The position numbers and the translations under genes are program-made. From positions 62,001-126,000 of the forward strand of contig NZ_BATI01000018.1 in NCBI RefSeq assembly GCF_000467105.1: a stretch of DNA of 64,000 nucleotides, written 5' to 3'. A model generated the notes under the pieces. The model was not told the DNA's origin. It worked only from the letters and a program-made list of their open reading frames with translations, and did not search any database. Source of the DNA: Aquipseudomonas alcaligenes NBRC 14159 (GTDB lineage Bacteria > Pseudomonadota > Gammaproteobacteria > Pseudomonadales > Pseudomonadaceae). Positions 28,701-37,236 of the stretch are shown here, piece by piece. The first letter of the stretch is position 1; each line of letters begins with the position of its first letter.

Positions 28701-29647
28701 TGCTGCCGACCCTGATCGAGCTGGACAGCTTCGACGAGATGAAGCGCGAAATCTTCGGCCCGGTCCTGCACCTGGTGCGCTACCCGCGTGCTGAGCTGGG
28801 CAGCCTGCTGCAGCAGATCAACGACAGCGGCTACGGCCTGACCCTCGGCGTGCACACCCGCATCGACGAGACCATCGCCCAGGTGGTGGACAGTGCCAAG
28901 GTCGGCAACCTCTACGTCAACCGCAACATCGTTGGCGCCGTGGTCGGCGTGCAGCCGTTCGGGGGTGAAGGCCTGTCCGGCACCGGCCCGAAGGCCGGCG
29001 GCCCGCTGTACCTGTACCGCCTGCTGTCGACCCGCCCGCAGGATGCCGTGGCCCAGCAGCTCAAGGGCGACAACGTGCATGCTCTGGGCGCGCCGGCCGA
29101 GCTGGAGAAGGCACGTGCCGCCTTCGCCACCTGGGCAGCCAAGGAAGAGCCGGCCGTGGCCACGCTGTTCCAGCAGTACGGCGAGCTGTCGCAGAGCTAC
29201 ACCAGCCATGTGCTGACCGGCCCGACTGGCGAGCGCAACACCTACACCCTGCTGCCGCGTGAGCGCGTGCTGTGCCTGGCCGAGGAGCGCAGCGACCTGC
29301 TGGCGCAACTGGCCGCGACCCTGGCCGTCGGCAGCCATGCGCTGCTGCCGGAGCGCCAGCGCGAGCTGCTCGCCGCGCTGCCCAAGGAGGTGCAGAAGCG
29401 CATCGCCACGGTGGCCGACTGGACGGCGATCGACGCCGAGTTCGACGCCATCCTGCATCACGGTGACTCCGACCAGCTGCGCGAGGTGAGCCAGCAGGCC
29501 GCCCAGCGCAAGGGCGCCATCGTCAGCGTGCACGGCCTCAACAAGGGCGAGACCGACATCCCGCTGGAGCGCCTGTTGATCGAACATGCGTTGAGCGTGA
29601 ACACCGCGGCGGCCGGCGGCAACGCCAGCCTGATGACCATCGGTTGA
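25712..29647 (+). CDS. putA: Trifunctional proline utilisation protein PutA
   Basis: 1311 residues, the size of trifunctional PutA. The N-terminal ribbon-helix-helix (1-47, TTTLGVKLDDATRERLKQAA) binds DNA. The FAD proline dehydrogenase barrel is at about 250-560, with YEGPGISIKLSALHPRY, RLMIRLVKGAYWD and CLHGMGE. The NAD pyrroline-5-carboxylate dehydrogenase is at about 650-1110, with PWNFPLAIFTGQ, FTGSTEVA, IAETGGLNAM (Glu) and SAGQRCSALR (catalytic Cys). The C-terminal tail completes the large PutA form. It oxidises proline to glutamate and represses put genes without proline. putP is not in the window. As I recall, PAO1 has putA at a different locus. Confidence 0.97.
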   Translation: MATTTLGVKLDDATRERLKQAAQSLDRTPHWLIKQAIFNYLEQVEGGLTPAEHSGLAAAAGEEALENLGEQALQVFLDFAESILPQSVLRAAITGAYRRPETEALPMLLEQARLPQDQAEATQKMALGIAEKLRNQKSAGGRQGLVQGLLQEFSLSSQEGVALMCLAEALLRIPDKATRDALIRDKIANGNWSQHLGQSPSMFVNAASWGLLITGKLVSTHNEAGMTSALNRIISKSGEPVIRKGVDMAMRLMGEQFVTGETIGEALANASSMESKGFRYSYDMLGEAALTEDDAKRYLASYEQAIHAIGKASHGRGIYEGPGISIKLSALHPRYSRAQYDRVMDELYPILLGLTKLAKQYDIGLNIDAEEADRLEISLDLLERLCFAPELAGWNGIGFVIQAYQKRCPYVIDYVIDLAKRSRHRLMIRLVKGAYWDSEIKRAQVEGLEGYPVYTRKPYTDISYIACARKLLAVPEAIYPQFATHNAHSLSAIYQIAGQNYYPGQYEFQCLHGMGEPLYEQVVGKVADGKFNRPCRIYAPVGSHETLLAYLVRRLLENGANTSFVNRIADHSISLKELVLDPVEQVERMAAQEGTLGLPHPRIPLPRDLYGDARLNSEGIDLANEHRLGSLSSALLSSTNTAYVAAPILGCDTPNPGPAEPVRNPADHRDLVGHVHEASEADVKSAILCAQASGQIWQSTQAAERAAVLERAADRMEAEIQQLMGLLVRESGKTFANAIAEVREAVDFLRYYAAQARTFSNDSYRPLGPVVCISPWNFPLAIFTGQVAAALAAGNTVLAKPAEQTPLIAAQAVRILLDAGVPGGAVQLLPGRGETVGARLVGDERVRGVMFTGSTEVAGILARNIAGRLDAQGRTIPLIAETGGLNAMIVDSSALAEQVVIDVVSSAFDSAGQRCSALRVLCVQDDVADRVLEMLKGAMAEYRIGSPERLHTDIGPVIDAEAKAGIEAHIAAMREKGRKVFQAARADADEIKRGTFVLPTLIELDSFDEMKREIFGPVLHLVRYPRAELGSLLQQINDSGYGLTLGVHTRIDETIAQVVDSAKVGNLYVNRNIVGAVVGVQPFGGEGLSGTGPKAGGPLYLYRLLSTRPQDAVAQQLKGDNVHALGAPAELEKARAAFATWAAKEEPAVATLFQQYGELSQSYTSHVLTGPTGERNTYTLLPRERVLCLAEERSDLLAQLAATLAVGSHALLPERQRELLAALPKEVQKRIATVADWTAIDAEFDAILHHGDSDQLREVSQQAAQRKGAIVSVHGLNKGETDIPLERLLIEHALSVNTAAAGGNASLMTIG

Positions 29648-29679
29648 AACCCACGCGACAGCTGACCGAACAGGTCGCG

Positions 29680-29781
29680 CCAGGGAAAGCGTGCTGAAAG
29701 CTTTCCCTGGCATGCTGGCGCAACACCCGTAGTTCCCGGGCGCCGCGAGGCGCCCACTCCCGGTGCCGGCGGTTCTCCGCC
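29680..29781. other. Multi-hairpin intergenic element after putA
   Basis: Three perfect stems in a row: CCAGGGAAAGC/GCTTTCCCTGG (11 bp, loop 9), GGGCGCC-GCGA-GGCGCCC (7 bp with a GNRA tetraloop) and GGCGG-TTCT-CCGCC (5 bp). More CCCGGTGCC-type repeats run to about 29885. The 438-bp gap 29648-30085 holds no convincing gene; it contains this element, a terminator and two dispersed repeats. It could be a structured RNA, a 3' UTR or a repeat relic. Confidence 0.45.
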
Positions 29782-29890
29782 CGGTGCCACGCAGCGTACA
29801 CCCACCGTGGGGGCTTACCCGCCCGGTACGAAGCGTTACTACCCCAGGCCGGCTCGTTCCGGCACCCGGCAGGGCCACAAGCCCGGCCAC

Positions 29891-29923
29891 AAAAAAGCCC
29901 GGCATCTGCCGGGCTTTTGCTTT
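29891..29923 (+). terminator. Terminator after putA
   Basis: AAAAAAGCCCGGC-ATCT-GCCGGGCTTTTGCTTT. The stem is flanked by A and T runs, so it could work in both directions. It lies 244 bp after the putA stop, leaving a long 3' region. Confidence 0.8.
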
Positions 29924-29929
29924 CTCAGG

Positions 29930-29986
29930 TAGCCCGGATGCAATCCGGGGGCGAAGTTGCCTGCTTCGCGGATTGCATCCGGGCTA
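29930..29986. repeat. Long inverted repeat (TAGCCCGGATGC family)
   Basis: Two perfect 18-bp arms: TAGCCCGGATGCAATCCG at 29930-29947 and its complement at 29969-29986. The 21-base middle contains GCGAAG. It resembles dispersed intergenic repeats I remember from Pseudomonas genomes of the mendocina/stutzeri type. Confidence 0.75.
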
Positions 29987-30025
29987 GGGACTCTTTCATC
30001 CCGTGATGATTGCGAGCTAGCAACG

Positions 30026-30073
30026 TAGGGCGGGTGAAACCCGCGGGCGGGCTCGCGGTTTTCACCCGCCCTA
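30026..30073. repeat. Inverted repeat (TAGGGCGGGTGAAA family)
   Basis: 14-bp arms TAGGGCGGGTGAAA (30026-30039) and TTTCACCCGCCCTA (30060-30073) around a GC-rich centre, ending 12 bp before the DUF4197 stop. It may also stop transcription of that gene. It belongs to the common Pseudomonas intergenic repeat type by appearance. Confidence 0.7.
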
Positions 30074-30085
30074 CTGGGTAGCGGC

Positions 30086-30763
30086 TCAGAGAGCGCCGAA
30101 GACCTTCTTCGCCAGGCTGGTCGCCGCGCCGGCCGGGTTCTGGCGGATGCTGGCTTCCTGCTCGGCGATCATCTTGAACAGGCCGTCCAGGGCTTTCTCG
30201 GTCACGTAGTTCTCGACGTTGGCGCTCTTTGCATCGACCACGCCGAGGGCGGCCGCCTGGCCGGCGAAGCTGTTGTACTGCTGGGCCACGCCGACCTTGT
30301 CGGTGGCCTGCTTGACGATGGGCAGGAACTTGGCGCGGATCTGCTCGCGGCTGCTCTTGTTCAGGTACTGGGTGGCAGAGTCTTCGCCGCCGGCGAGGAT
30401 GGCCTTGGCATCGCTCACGGTCATCTTCTTCACCGCGTCGACCAGAATCGCCTGGGCCTGCGGCACGGCGGCCTCGGCGGCCTTGTTCATGCTCGCCTCC
30501 AGCTCCTCGACCTGTTCGCCCATGCCCCTCATCTTCATGGTCTGCGCGGCCTTGCCGAGTTTGCCCGGCAGCTCGATGCGCACCTCGTCGTTGTCGCTGA
30601 AGCCACCCGGCTTGCCGAGCTGCTTGACGGCGATCTGCGCGCCCTGGGTCAGCGCATCCTTGAGGCCGCCGCTGGCGTCGCTCTGAGTCAGATCGGCGAG
30701 AGACAGCGCGAAGGCGCCGGCGGACAGCAGCAGGCCGGCGGCCAGGGTGGTGAGGCGGAGCAT
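30086..30763 (-). CDS. DUF4197 periplasmic protein
   Basis: 225 residues with a cleavable signal peptide (LTTLAAGLLLSAGAFA, cut before LSLADL). The mature part is helical, typical of DUF4197: DASGGLKDALTQGAQIAVKQ at the front, then VRIELPGKL and KMTVSDAKAILAGG, ending NPAGAATSLAKKVFGAL. The family function is unknown. It sits alone between putA and plsB, and on the minus strand, like plsB. Confident as a gene and family; no role assigned. Confidence 0.85.
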   Translation of the reverse strand: MLRLTTLAAGLLLSAGAFALSLADLTQSDASGGLKDALTQGAQIAVKQLGKPGGFSDNDEVRIELPGKLGKAAQTMKMRGMGEQVEELEASMNKAAEAAVPQAQAILVDAVKKMTVSDAKAILAGGEDSATQYLNKSSREQIRAKFLPIVKQATDKVGVAQQYNSFAGQAAALGVVDAKSANVENYVTEKALDGLFKMIAEQEASIRQNPAGAATSLAKKVFGAL

Positions 30764-30847
30764 GATGGCATTCCTTAATGCGGTGGGAATGGGGCGAGCT
30801 TAGCGGAGTGGTCGGGGGGGCGCCAATCGGCGATGGCATGACGCCGG

Positions 30848-30876
30848 AAAAAACAAGGGCCGCAGAGCGGCCCTTG
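30848..30876 (-). terminator. Terminator after plsB
   Basis: On the minus strand AAGGGCCGC-TCT-GCGGCCCTT is followed by GTTTTTTCC, 13 bp after the plsB stop. Confidence 0.88.
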
Positions 30877-30888
30877 GTTCGTTGTGGC

Positions 30889-33375
30889 TCAGGCCGACTC
30901 CGCTGGCTCCTCGCCACGCTCCAGCGCCACCTGGCGGATCGACATGCGGATTTCCGCGGGCAGTACGCGTTTGGCCACGCCTTCCACCAGTTCGGTGAGC
31001 TGCGGGTGGTGGCTGAGCTTGCCTTCGCCGTTCTGGCGCAGCACGCCCTGGTCGAGCAGGGTCTGGATGAAGTGGCGGAACAGGCTTTTGTCGAAGAACT
31101 CAGGGGCGTTGAGGCCGTGCAGGATCGACAGGCGCTGGGCCATGACCACGCAGAGGTTTTCCAGCTCCTCGGCGGACAGGGCGTACTGGCCGGCGTTGAG
31201 CAGCAGGGCGGTGGCCATGTAGAAGCGCTGCAGGGTCTGTACGATGGCGCGGGCCAGCAGGGTGAGCAGGACGAACTGGCGCGAGCTGGGCGCCGGGCGG
31301 ATGAACATGTCGTCCTCGCGGCGCAGCAGGCCCTGTTCGACGAAGGCTTCCAGCCACTGGTCGACCACGCCTTCCAGTTCCTCCTGGGTGAAGCGGATGA
31401 ACAGCTCCGACTGCAGGTAGGGGTAGAGGGCGCTGCAGTAGCGCAGGATCTGCTCGCGGCTCATACGCGAGCTGCTGAGGAAGAAGCTGGCCAGCAGGGC
31501 GGGCAGGGCGAACACGTGCAGCACGTTGTTGCGGTAGTAGGTCATCAGGACGGCGTTCTGCTCGTCCAGATAGAGGATCTTGCCCAGCGCATCCTTCTGT
31601 TCGGCCAGCAGGTCCATGCTCTGCACATAGCGGATCAGGTCCTGGCCGTCGCCTTCCGGCAGGGTGGCGTGGGGCGAGTAGGGCACCTTGCGCAGCAGCG
31701 CCAGGTACAGGTCGAGCACGCGCGCCAGGGCCTTTTCGTCCAGCGCCAGCTTGCTGGTGGAGAGCAGGGCCAGGCCGACCAGGTTGACCGGATTGATCGC
31801 CGCCGCCTCGTTGAGGTGCTGCGCCACCTTGGCGCCAAGGCGGTTGGTGGTGGCGTTCAGCCAGGCCGGACGGAACTGCTCGCCGTGGTCCTGGGTGCGC
31901 CAGCCCGGCTGCTCGGCGTCGAGGAACTCGGCCAGCTTGATCGGCTCGCCGAAGTTGACGTGCACGCTGCCGAAACGCTGCTTACGGATGGCGCCGATGA
32001 CCTTGAAAATGTCGAAGATCGACTCCTTCTTCTTCGCCGCGCCGCGCAGCTCGCCCAGGTAGGTGCGGCCTTCGAGCACGCGCTCGTAGCCGATATAGAC
32101 GGGCACAAAGGCGATCGGCAGGCGATTGGAGCGCAGGAAGCTGCGCAGGGTGATGGCCAGCATGCCGGTCTTCGGCTGCAGGGTGCGGCCGGTGCGCGAG
32201 CGCCCGCCCTCGACGAAGTACTCGACCGGGAAGCCCTTGCTGAACAGAGTGTGCAGGTATTCGTTGAACACCGCGGTGTACAGCGGGTTGCCCTTGAAGG
32301 TGCGGCGCATGAAGAAGGCGCCGCCGCGGCGCAATATTCCACCCACGACCGGCATGTTGAGGTTGATGCCGGCGGCGATGTGCGGAGGCGTCAGGCCGTT
32401 GCGGAACAGCAGGTAGGACAGCAGCAGGTAGTCGATATGGCTGCGGTGGCAGGGCACGTAGATGATCTCGTGACCGTGGGCGATGTCGCGCACCGCCTCC
32501 AGGTGGTTGACCTGGATGCCCTCGTACAGCTTGTTCCAGAACCAGCTGAGCACCGTCTCGAGGAAGCGGATGGCGGTGTAGGTGTAGTCCGAGGCGATCT
32601 CGTTGCCGTAATGCAGGGCCTTGGCTTCGGCCTTCTCGACGCTGATTTTGTCGCGCTCGACTTCCTCGGCGATGGCCTGGCGCACCAGTGGGCCGTGGAT
32701 CAGGCCTTTGACCAGGTTGCGCCGGTGCGACACGTCCGGGCCGATCACCGTGGTCTTCAGATTGCGGAAGTGCACACGGAGGATGCGCTGGACCATGCGC
32801 AGGGTGCGTTCGCGGCCCTTGTTCTGGTCGAGCAGTTCGCGCAGGTGGATCGGCGCGGAGAACTGCACGCGGGTCTTGCGCCCGAGGATCAGGATGCTGA
32901 CCAGCTTGCGCAGGCGCCCGGTGACCGCCCAGGTGTCGGCAAACAGCAGTTTCCACGGGCTGGTCTCGCGGTCCGGCGACTGACCCCAGAACACGCTGAC
33001 CGGGACGATCTGCGCGTCGTCCAGGGCGTTGCCGTCGAGGCTGGCGAGAATGCGCTGCAGGGTGGGCGGCGCGCCGCGCTTGTCGTGGCCGCCGAACCAG
33101 CTGGGCGAGCGGGTCAGGTAGAAGAACGCCGCCGGCTCCATCTGCTCGCCGATCGCCACCGGTAGCACCGGGCGCGGCAGGCCGGCCTTGCTGCATTCCC
33201 GGTCCACCACCGCCAGGTCCGCCGCCGAGGGTTGCTGCAGTACGTAGAACACCGGCTTGCTGCGATCCAGGCGCAGGTTGAAGGACGACTGGTTGATGGT
33301 TTCCGAGCGTACCCAGAGGAACAGCAGGCGACGCAGGGCACCAAAGGCGAGGCGGCGGAGCGGGGAGCGGGTCAT
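30889..33375 (-). CDS. plsB: Glycerol-3-phosphate acyltransferase
   Basis: 828-residue inner-membrane enzyme that acylates sn-1 of glycerol-3-phosphate, the first step of phospholipid synthesis. Catalytic motif I is [10 protein letters not shown] (HX4D). Motif II is [13 protein letters not shown], motif [14 protein letters not shown] and motif [16 protein letters not shown] 33375 gives [12 protein letters not shown]; the open frame runs further upstream to 33549 but over the non-coding gap. It is divergent from the ABC/GldG operon. cdsA, the next phospholipid step but one, is at 60956. Confidence 0.95.
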   Translation of the reverse strand: MTRSPLRRLAFGALRRLLFLWVRSETINQSSFNLRLDRSKPVFYVLQQPSAADLAVVDRECSKAGLPRPVLPVAIGEQMEPAAFFYLTRSPSWFGGHDKRGAPPTLQRILASLDGNALDDAQIVPVSVFWGQSPDRETSPWKLLFADTWAVTGRLRKLVSILILGRKTRVQFSAPIHLRELLDQNKGRERTLRMVQRILRVHFRNLKTTVIGPDVSHRRNLVKGLIHGPLVRQAIAEEVERDKISVEKAEAKALHYGNEIASDYTYTAIRFLETVLSWFWNKLYEGIQVNHLEAVRDIAHGHEIIYVPCHRSHIDYLLLSYLLFRNGLTPPHIAAGINLNMPVVGGILRRGGAFFMRRTFKGNPLYTAVFNEYLHTLFSKGFPVEYFVEGGRSRTGRTLQPKTGMLAITLRSFLRSNRLPIAFVPVYIGYERVLEGRTYLGELRGAAKKKESIFDIFKVIGAIRKQRFGSVHVNFGEPIKLAEFLDAEQPGWRTQDHGEQFRPAWLNATTNRLGAKVAQHLNEAAAINPVNLVGLALLSTSKLALDEKALARVLDLYLALLRKVPYSPHATLPEGDGQDLIRYVQSMDLLAEQKDALGKILYLDEQNAVLMTYYRNNVLHVFALPALLASFFLSSSRMSREQILRYCSALYPYLQSELFIRFTQEELEGVVDQWLEAFVEQGLLRREDDMFIRPAPSSRQFVLLTLLARAIVQTLQRFYMATALLLNAGQYALSAEELENLCVVMAQRLSILHGLNAPEFFDKSLFRHFIQTLLDQGVLRQNGEGKLSHHPQLTELVEGVAKRVLPAEIRMSIRQVALERGEEPAESA

Positions 33376-33542
33376 AGATTGCGGCTGTGAAAAAACGAGC
33401 ATGCGCTCGGGGCGGCTAGTGTGCCGCATTCGCCTCGCTGCGGCAAAAGCGCCGCCGGTACAAGTGTTCACCCGATGCCGCGTCGTTACTGGCCTACGGG
33501 GCAATAGCGGTGACGCTGCAACTTTTCCTAAAAGCCGTTGTC

Positions 33543-33571
33543 TTGCCATGCCGCAGGTCGACTTTTATAGT
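33543..33571 (+). promoter_or_regulatory. Sigma-70 promoter of the ABC/GldG operon
   Basis: TTGCCA (33543-33548), 17-base spacer, TATAGT (33566-33571), 66 bp upstream of the first gene of the exporter operon, in the gap with divergent plsB. Confidence 0.7.
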
Positions 33572-33637
33572 CCGCCAGCGTTTGCAGGGCCCCCGTGGTC
33601 AGCATGGCCCGGGGTTTCTCCCGTCGGGATGAGAGCC

Positions 33638-34558
33638 ATGATCGAAATAAAAAATCTAACCAAGCGTTTTGCGCACCATACGGCCGTCGATGGCCTCAGT
33701 TTTCAGGTCCAGCAGGGGGAAGTGCTGGGCTTCCTCGGCCCCAACGGGGCCGGTAAATCCACCACCATGAAGATGCTCACCGGGTTCCTGGCGCCGACCT
33801 CCGGCACGGCCAGCATCCTCGGCTTCGATATCCAGAGCGACACCCTCAAGGCCCAGCAGCAGATCGGCTACCTGCCGGAAGGCGCGCCCTGCTATGGCGA
33901 CATGACGGTGCGCGGCTTCCTCGGGTTTATCGCTGAGGTCCGCGGCTTCCGCGGCGCCGAGAAAAAGCAACGGGTGCAGCGTGCGGTCGAGCAGGTCGAG
34001 CTGGACAAGGTGCTGGAGCAGAGCATCGAGACCCTGTCCAAGGGCTTCAAGCGCCGTGTCGGCCTGGCCCAGGCGATCCTGCATGATCCGCGCGTGCTGA
34101 TCCTCGACGAGCCCACCGACGGCCTTGACCCGAACCAGAAGCACCAGGTGCGCAAGCTGATCCAGAGCTTGGCCAAGGACAAGATCGTGATCATTTCCAC
34201 CCACATCCTCGAAGAAGTGTCGGCGGTCTGTACCCGCGCCGTGGTGATCGCCGCCGGCAAGGTGGTGGCCGATGGCACGCCGATGGAGCTGGAGAGCCGC
34301 TCGCGCTATCACCAGGCCGTGACCCTGGTCGCCGAGGGCGAGCTGGACCGCGCGGCACTGGCCGCCCTGCCGGGTGTGGCCGGCGTGGAAGACAACGCCG
34401 AGGGCAGCCTGACCCTGCTGGCCGCGCCTGGCCAGGTGATCTTCCCGCAGGTCAACGAGCTGATTCGCCAGCGTGGCTGGCAGGTGAAGGAGCTGGACGT
34501 GGAACGTGGCCGGCTCGATGAAGTGTTCCGCAGCCTGACCCGGGGAGAAGCGGCATGA
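33638..34558 (+). CDS. ABC transporter ATP-binding protein (GldA-like)
   Basis: 306-residue ATPase. Walker A is GPNGAGKST (about 37), the signature is LSKGFKRRVGLAQ, and Walker B is VLILDEPTDGLDP with the switch His in STHILEE. The C-terminal 80 residues form the extra domain usual in drug/lipid exporter ATPases. ATG 33638 gives MIEIKNLTKRF; ATG 33629 is three codons earlier. Its stop overlaps the permease start (ATGA). With the permease, GldG and DUF4340 genes it makes a four-gene export unit whose substrate is unknown. Confidence 0.92.
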   Translation: MIEIKNLTKRFAHHTAVDGLSFQVQQGEVLGFLGPNGAGKSTTMKMLTGFLAPTSGTASILGFDIQSDTLKAQQQIGYLPEGAPCYGDMTVRGFLGFIAEVRGFRGAEKKQRVQRAVEQVELDKVLEQSIETLSKGFKRRVGLAQAILHDPRVLILDEPTDGLDPNQKHQVRKLIQSLAKDKIVIISTHILEEVSAVCTRAVVIAAGKVVADGTPMELESRSRYHQAVTLVAEGELDRAALAALPGVAGVEDNAEGSLTLLAAPGQVIFPQVNELIRQRGWQVKELDVERGRLDEVFRSLTRGEAA

Positions 34559-35286
34559 AGCAGTTGCCCGTGATCTTCAAGCGCGAACTGGCCAGCTATT
34601 TCGCCACGCCGCTCGCCTACGTGTTCATCCTGATCTTCCTGGTGCTGTCCGGGGTCTTCACCTTCTACCTGGGCGGCTTCTACGAAAGCGGCCAGGCGGA
34701 CCTGGCACCGTTCTTCAACTTCCACCCCTGGCTGTACCTGTTCCTGGTGCCGGCCATCGCCATGCGCCTGTGGGCCGAGGAGCGCAAGTCCGGCTCCATC
34801 GAGCTGCTGATGACCCTGCCGATCACCCGTACCGACGCGGTGCTGGGCAAGTTCCTCGCCGCCTGGGTGTTCGCCGGTATCGCCCTGCTGCTGACCTTCC
34901 CGATGATCATCACGGTCAACTACCTGGGTGAACCGGATAACGGCGCAATCTTCACCGGCTACTTCGGCAGCTGGCTGCTGGCGGGTTCCTACCTCGCCAT
35001 CGGCTCGTGCATGTCGGCCCTGGCGAAGAACCAGGTGATCGCCTTCATCCTCGCCGTCAGCGCCTGCTTCCTGTTCATCGTCAGCGGCTTCCCGATGGTG
35101 CTCGATGCGCTGTCCTGGGCTCCGCAATGGCTGCTCGACGCGGTCGCCTCGCTGAGCTTCCTGACCCGCTTCGACGCGATCAGCAAGGGCGTGATCGACC
35201 TGCGCGACCTGCTCTATTTCATATCCCTGATGGCCGCCTGGCTTGCCGCCACCGCCATCGTGGTCGATCTGAAGAAGGCTGACTGA
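34555..35286 (+). CDS. ABC exporter permease (GldF-like, ABC-2 type)
   Basis: 243 residues with about six membrane helices. It opens with LPVIFKRELASYFATPLAYVF and has the ABC-2 pattern LWAEERKSGSIELLMTLPIT after TM2. The start overlaps the ATPase stop by four bases, so synthesis is coupled. It pairs with the GldA-like ATPase; the GldG-like protein follows 2 bp later. In Bacteroidetes, GldAFG is linked to gliding, but Pseudomonas does not glide by that machinery, so another role is expected. Confidence 0.9.
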   Translation: MKQLPVIFKRELASYFATPLAYVFILIFLVLSGVFTFYLGGFYESGQADLAPFFNFHPWLYLFLVPAIAMRLWAEERKSGSIELLMTLPITRTDAVLGKFLAAWVFAGIALLLTFPMIITVNYLGEPDNGAIFTGYFGSWLLAGSYLAIGSCMSALAKNQVIAFILAVSACFLFIVSGFPMVLDALSWAPQWLLDAVASLSFLTRFDAISKGVIDLRDLLYFISLMAAWLAATAIVVDLKKAD

Positions 35287-35288
35287 CC

Positions 35289-37121
35289 ATGAAGAAACTG
35301 ATGTATTCCGGCGCCGGCCTGCTGCTGATCGCCGTGGCCTTCCTGGCCTTCAACATGCTCTCGGCCCTGGGCCTGGGCAATGCCCGCCTGGACCTGACCG
35401 AGCAGAAGCTCTACACCATCTCCGAGGGCACCGAGCGCATCCTTGGTGAGCTCGACGAGCCGATCAACCTGTACTTCTTCTACTCCGACAAGGCCGCCCG
35501 CGACCTGCCGGTGCTGCGCAACTACGCGGTGCGTGTGCAGGAGATGCTCAAGGCCTACGAGCGTGCGGCGGATGGCAAGATCAAGCTGCACATCGTCGAC
35601 CCCGAGCCTTTCTCCGAGGACGAGGACAAGGCGGCCGGCTTCGGCCTGCAGGCCGTGCCGGCGAACCAGAGCGGCGAGCAGATCTACTTCGGCCTGGCCG
35701 GCACCAACGCGGTGGACGACAAGCAGATCATCCCGTTCTTCCCGCTGGACCAGGAGGAGTTCCTCGAATACCAGCTGAGCCAGCTGGTGCAGGGCCTGGC
35801 CAAGCCGGAGCGGCCGGTGATCGGCCTGCTCTCCGGGCTGCAGCTCAATGGCGGCTTCGACATGATGGCGCGCCAGCCCACCGCACCCTGGATGGTGATG
35901 GAGGAAGTCCGTCAGCTGTTCAAGATCGACAGCCTCAAGGCCGGCATCGACAAGATCCCGGACGAAGTCTCGGTACTGCTGCTGGTGCACCCGAAGAGCC
36001 TGCCGGAGGCGACCCTGTACGCCATCGACCAGTTCGTCCTGCGCGGCGGCAAGCTGCTGGTGTTCGTCGACCCGCTGGCCGAGGCGGACAATGCCCAGCC
36101 CATGCTGCCGGGTGACGATGCCGGCAAGGCGTCCGACCTGGAGCCGCTGTTCAAGGCCTGGGGCCTGCGCATGGTGCCGGACAAGGTGCTCGGTGATGGC
36201 TCCTACGCGCTGTCGGTGAGCATGGGCCAGGGCCAGCCGCCGGCCCGCCATGCCGCCTGGCTGGCGCTGCCGCAGCGCGCGATGAGCCAGGAGGATGTGG
36301 CCACGGCCGGCCTGGAGACCATCAACATCGCCACCAGCGGCATCCTGGAGCCAATCGAGGGCGCCAAGACCCAGTTCGTGCCGCTGCTGCAGAGTTCCGA
36401 GTACGCCATGCCGTTCGAGGCGGCCCGTTTCAGCATGCTGGCCAATCCCGGCGAGCTGATGCGCGACCTGGAGCCGACCGGCGAGCGCTATGCCATCGCC
36501 GCGCGCATCAGCGGTCCGGCGCAGTCGGCCTACCCCAACGGTATCGAGGGGCAGAAGGATGGCCTGAAGTCCGCCGAGAACATCAACGTGATCGCGGTGG
36601 CCGATACCGACCTGCTGACTGACCGCATGTGGGTGCAGGTGCAGGACTTCTTCGGTCAGCGCGTGCCGCAGCCGTTCGCCGACAACGCCGGTTTCGCCAT
36701 CAATGCGCTGGACAACCTGGCCGGCAGCGATGCGCTGATCAGCGTGCGCTCGCGGGGGCGTTTCAGCCGCCCATTCGAAGTGGTCGAGGCGCTGCAGCGT
36801 GAGGCCGAGGCGCAGTTCCGGGTCAAGGAAGAGGACCTGCAGAAGCGCCTGGCCGAGACCGACCAGAAGCTCGCCTCGCTGCAGCAGCAGGACCCGAGCA
36901 AGGCCCTGGAGCTGACCCCCGAGCAGCAGGCGGCGGTGCAGCAGTTCCTCGACGAGAAGCTGCGTATCCGCAAGGAACTGCGCGAGGTGCGTTTCCAGCT
37001 CAATGCCGACATCGAGGCGCTGGGTCGCACCCTCAAGCTGGCCAATATCCTTGCCGTGCCGCTGCTGCTGACCCTCGGCGTACTGGCCCTGTGGCTGTGG
37101 CGCCGGCGCAAGGCCGCGTGA
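35289..37121 (+). CDS. GldG-like auxiliary protein of the ABC exporter
   Basis: 610 residues. An N-terminal membrane helix (about 5-27) is followed by LDLTEQKLYTISEGTERIL, the hallmark of GldG/DUF4350-type proteins. A large periplasmic region ends in a coiled coil (about 495-580, rich in Glu, Gln and Lys), and a C-terminal membrane helix (LANILAVPLLLTLGVLALWLW) closes the protein just before RRRKAA. Both ends are thus in the membrane with the bulk outside. It is co-transcribed with the ATPase and permease. The biochemical role is unknown. Confidence 0.88.
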   Translation: MKKLMYSGAGLLLIAVAFLAFNMLSALGLGNARLDLTEQKLYTISEGTERILGELDEPINLYFFYSDKAARDLPVLRNYAVRVQEMLKAYERAADGKIKLHIVDPEPFSEDEDKAAGFGLQAVPANQSGEQIYFGLAGTNAVDDKQIIPFFPLDQEEFLEYQLSQLVQGLAKPERPVIGLLSGLQLNGGFDMMARQPTAPWMVMEEVRQLFKIDSLKAGIDKIPDEVSVLLLVHPKSLPEATLYAIDQFVLRGGKLLVFVDPLAEADNAQPMLPGDDAGKASDLEPLFKAWGLRMVPDKVLGDGSYALSVSMGQGQPPARHAAWLALPQRAMSQEDVATAGLETINIATSGILEPIEGAKTQFVPLLQSSEYAMPFEAARFSMLANPGELMRDLEPTGERYAIAARISGPAQSAYPNGIEGQKDGLKSAENINVIAVADTDLLTDRMWVQVQDFFGQRVPQPFADNAGFAINALDNLAGSDALISVRSRGRFSRPFEVVEALQREAEAQFRVKEEDLQKRLAETDQKLASLQQQDPSKALELTPEQQAAVQQFLDEKLRIRKELREVRFQLNADIEALGRTLKLANILAVPLLLTLGVLALWLWRRRKAA

Positions 37122-37127
37122 TGGCGT

Positions 37128-37172
37128 CTCACCCCTCTGCCATTGATGGGAGAGGGGTGGGGGGAGAGGGCG
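37128..37172. repeat. Dispersed CCCTCTCCC/GGGAGAGGG repeat, copy 2
   Basis: ACCCCTCTGCCATTGATGGGAGAGGGGT hairpin followed by GGGGGGAGAGGG, inside the 115-bp gap between the GldG-like and DUF4340 genes. Same family as the copies at 11047 and 38711. Being inside an operon, it may modulate mRNA stability. Confidence 0.72.
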
Positions 37173-37236
37173 CGGCCCTTTCCCCTTCGCTTTCCCTTCC
37201 CCTATTCACCGACTCCTTGATTGAGGAGAACAACCG

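Noticed and set aside
25691..29905. Open frame of about 1400 codons antisense to putA
   Set aside because: Composition is Val/Gln/Gly/His-rich without domains, mirrors putA codon positions and has no ribosome site. It is a typical high-GC shadow frame.
29763..29987. Possible 74-residue protein in the putA-DUF4197 gap
   Set aside because: It runs through the terminator and a repeat, is Pro/Arg-rich and has no recognisable feature.
33376..33549. N-terminal extension of plsB
   Set aside because: The frame is open, but the extension has no conserved sequence. ATG 33375 gives the normal PlsB N-terminus.
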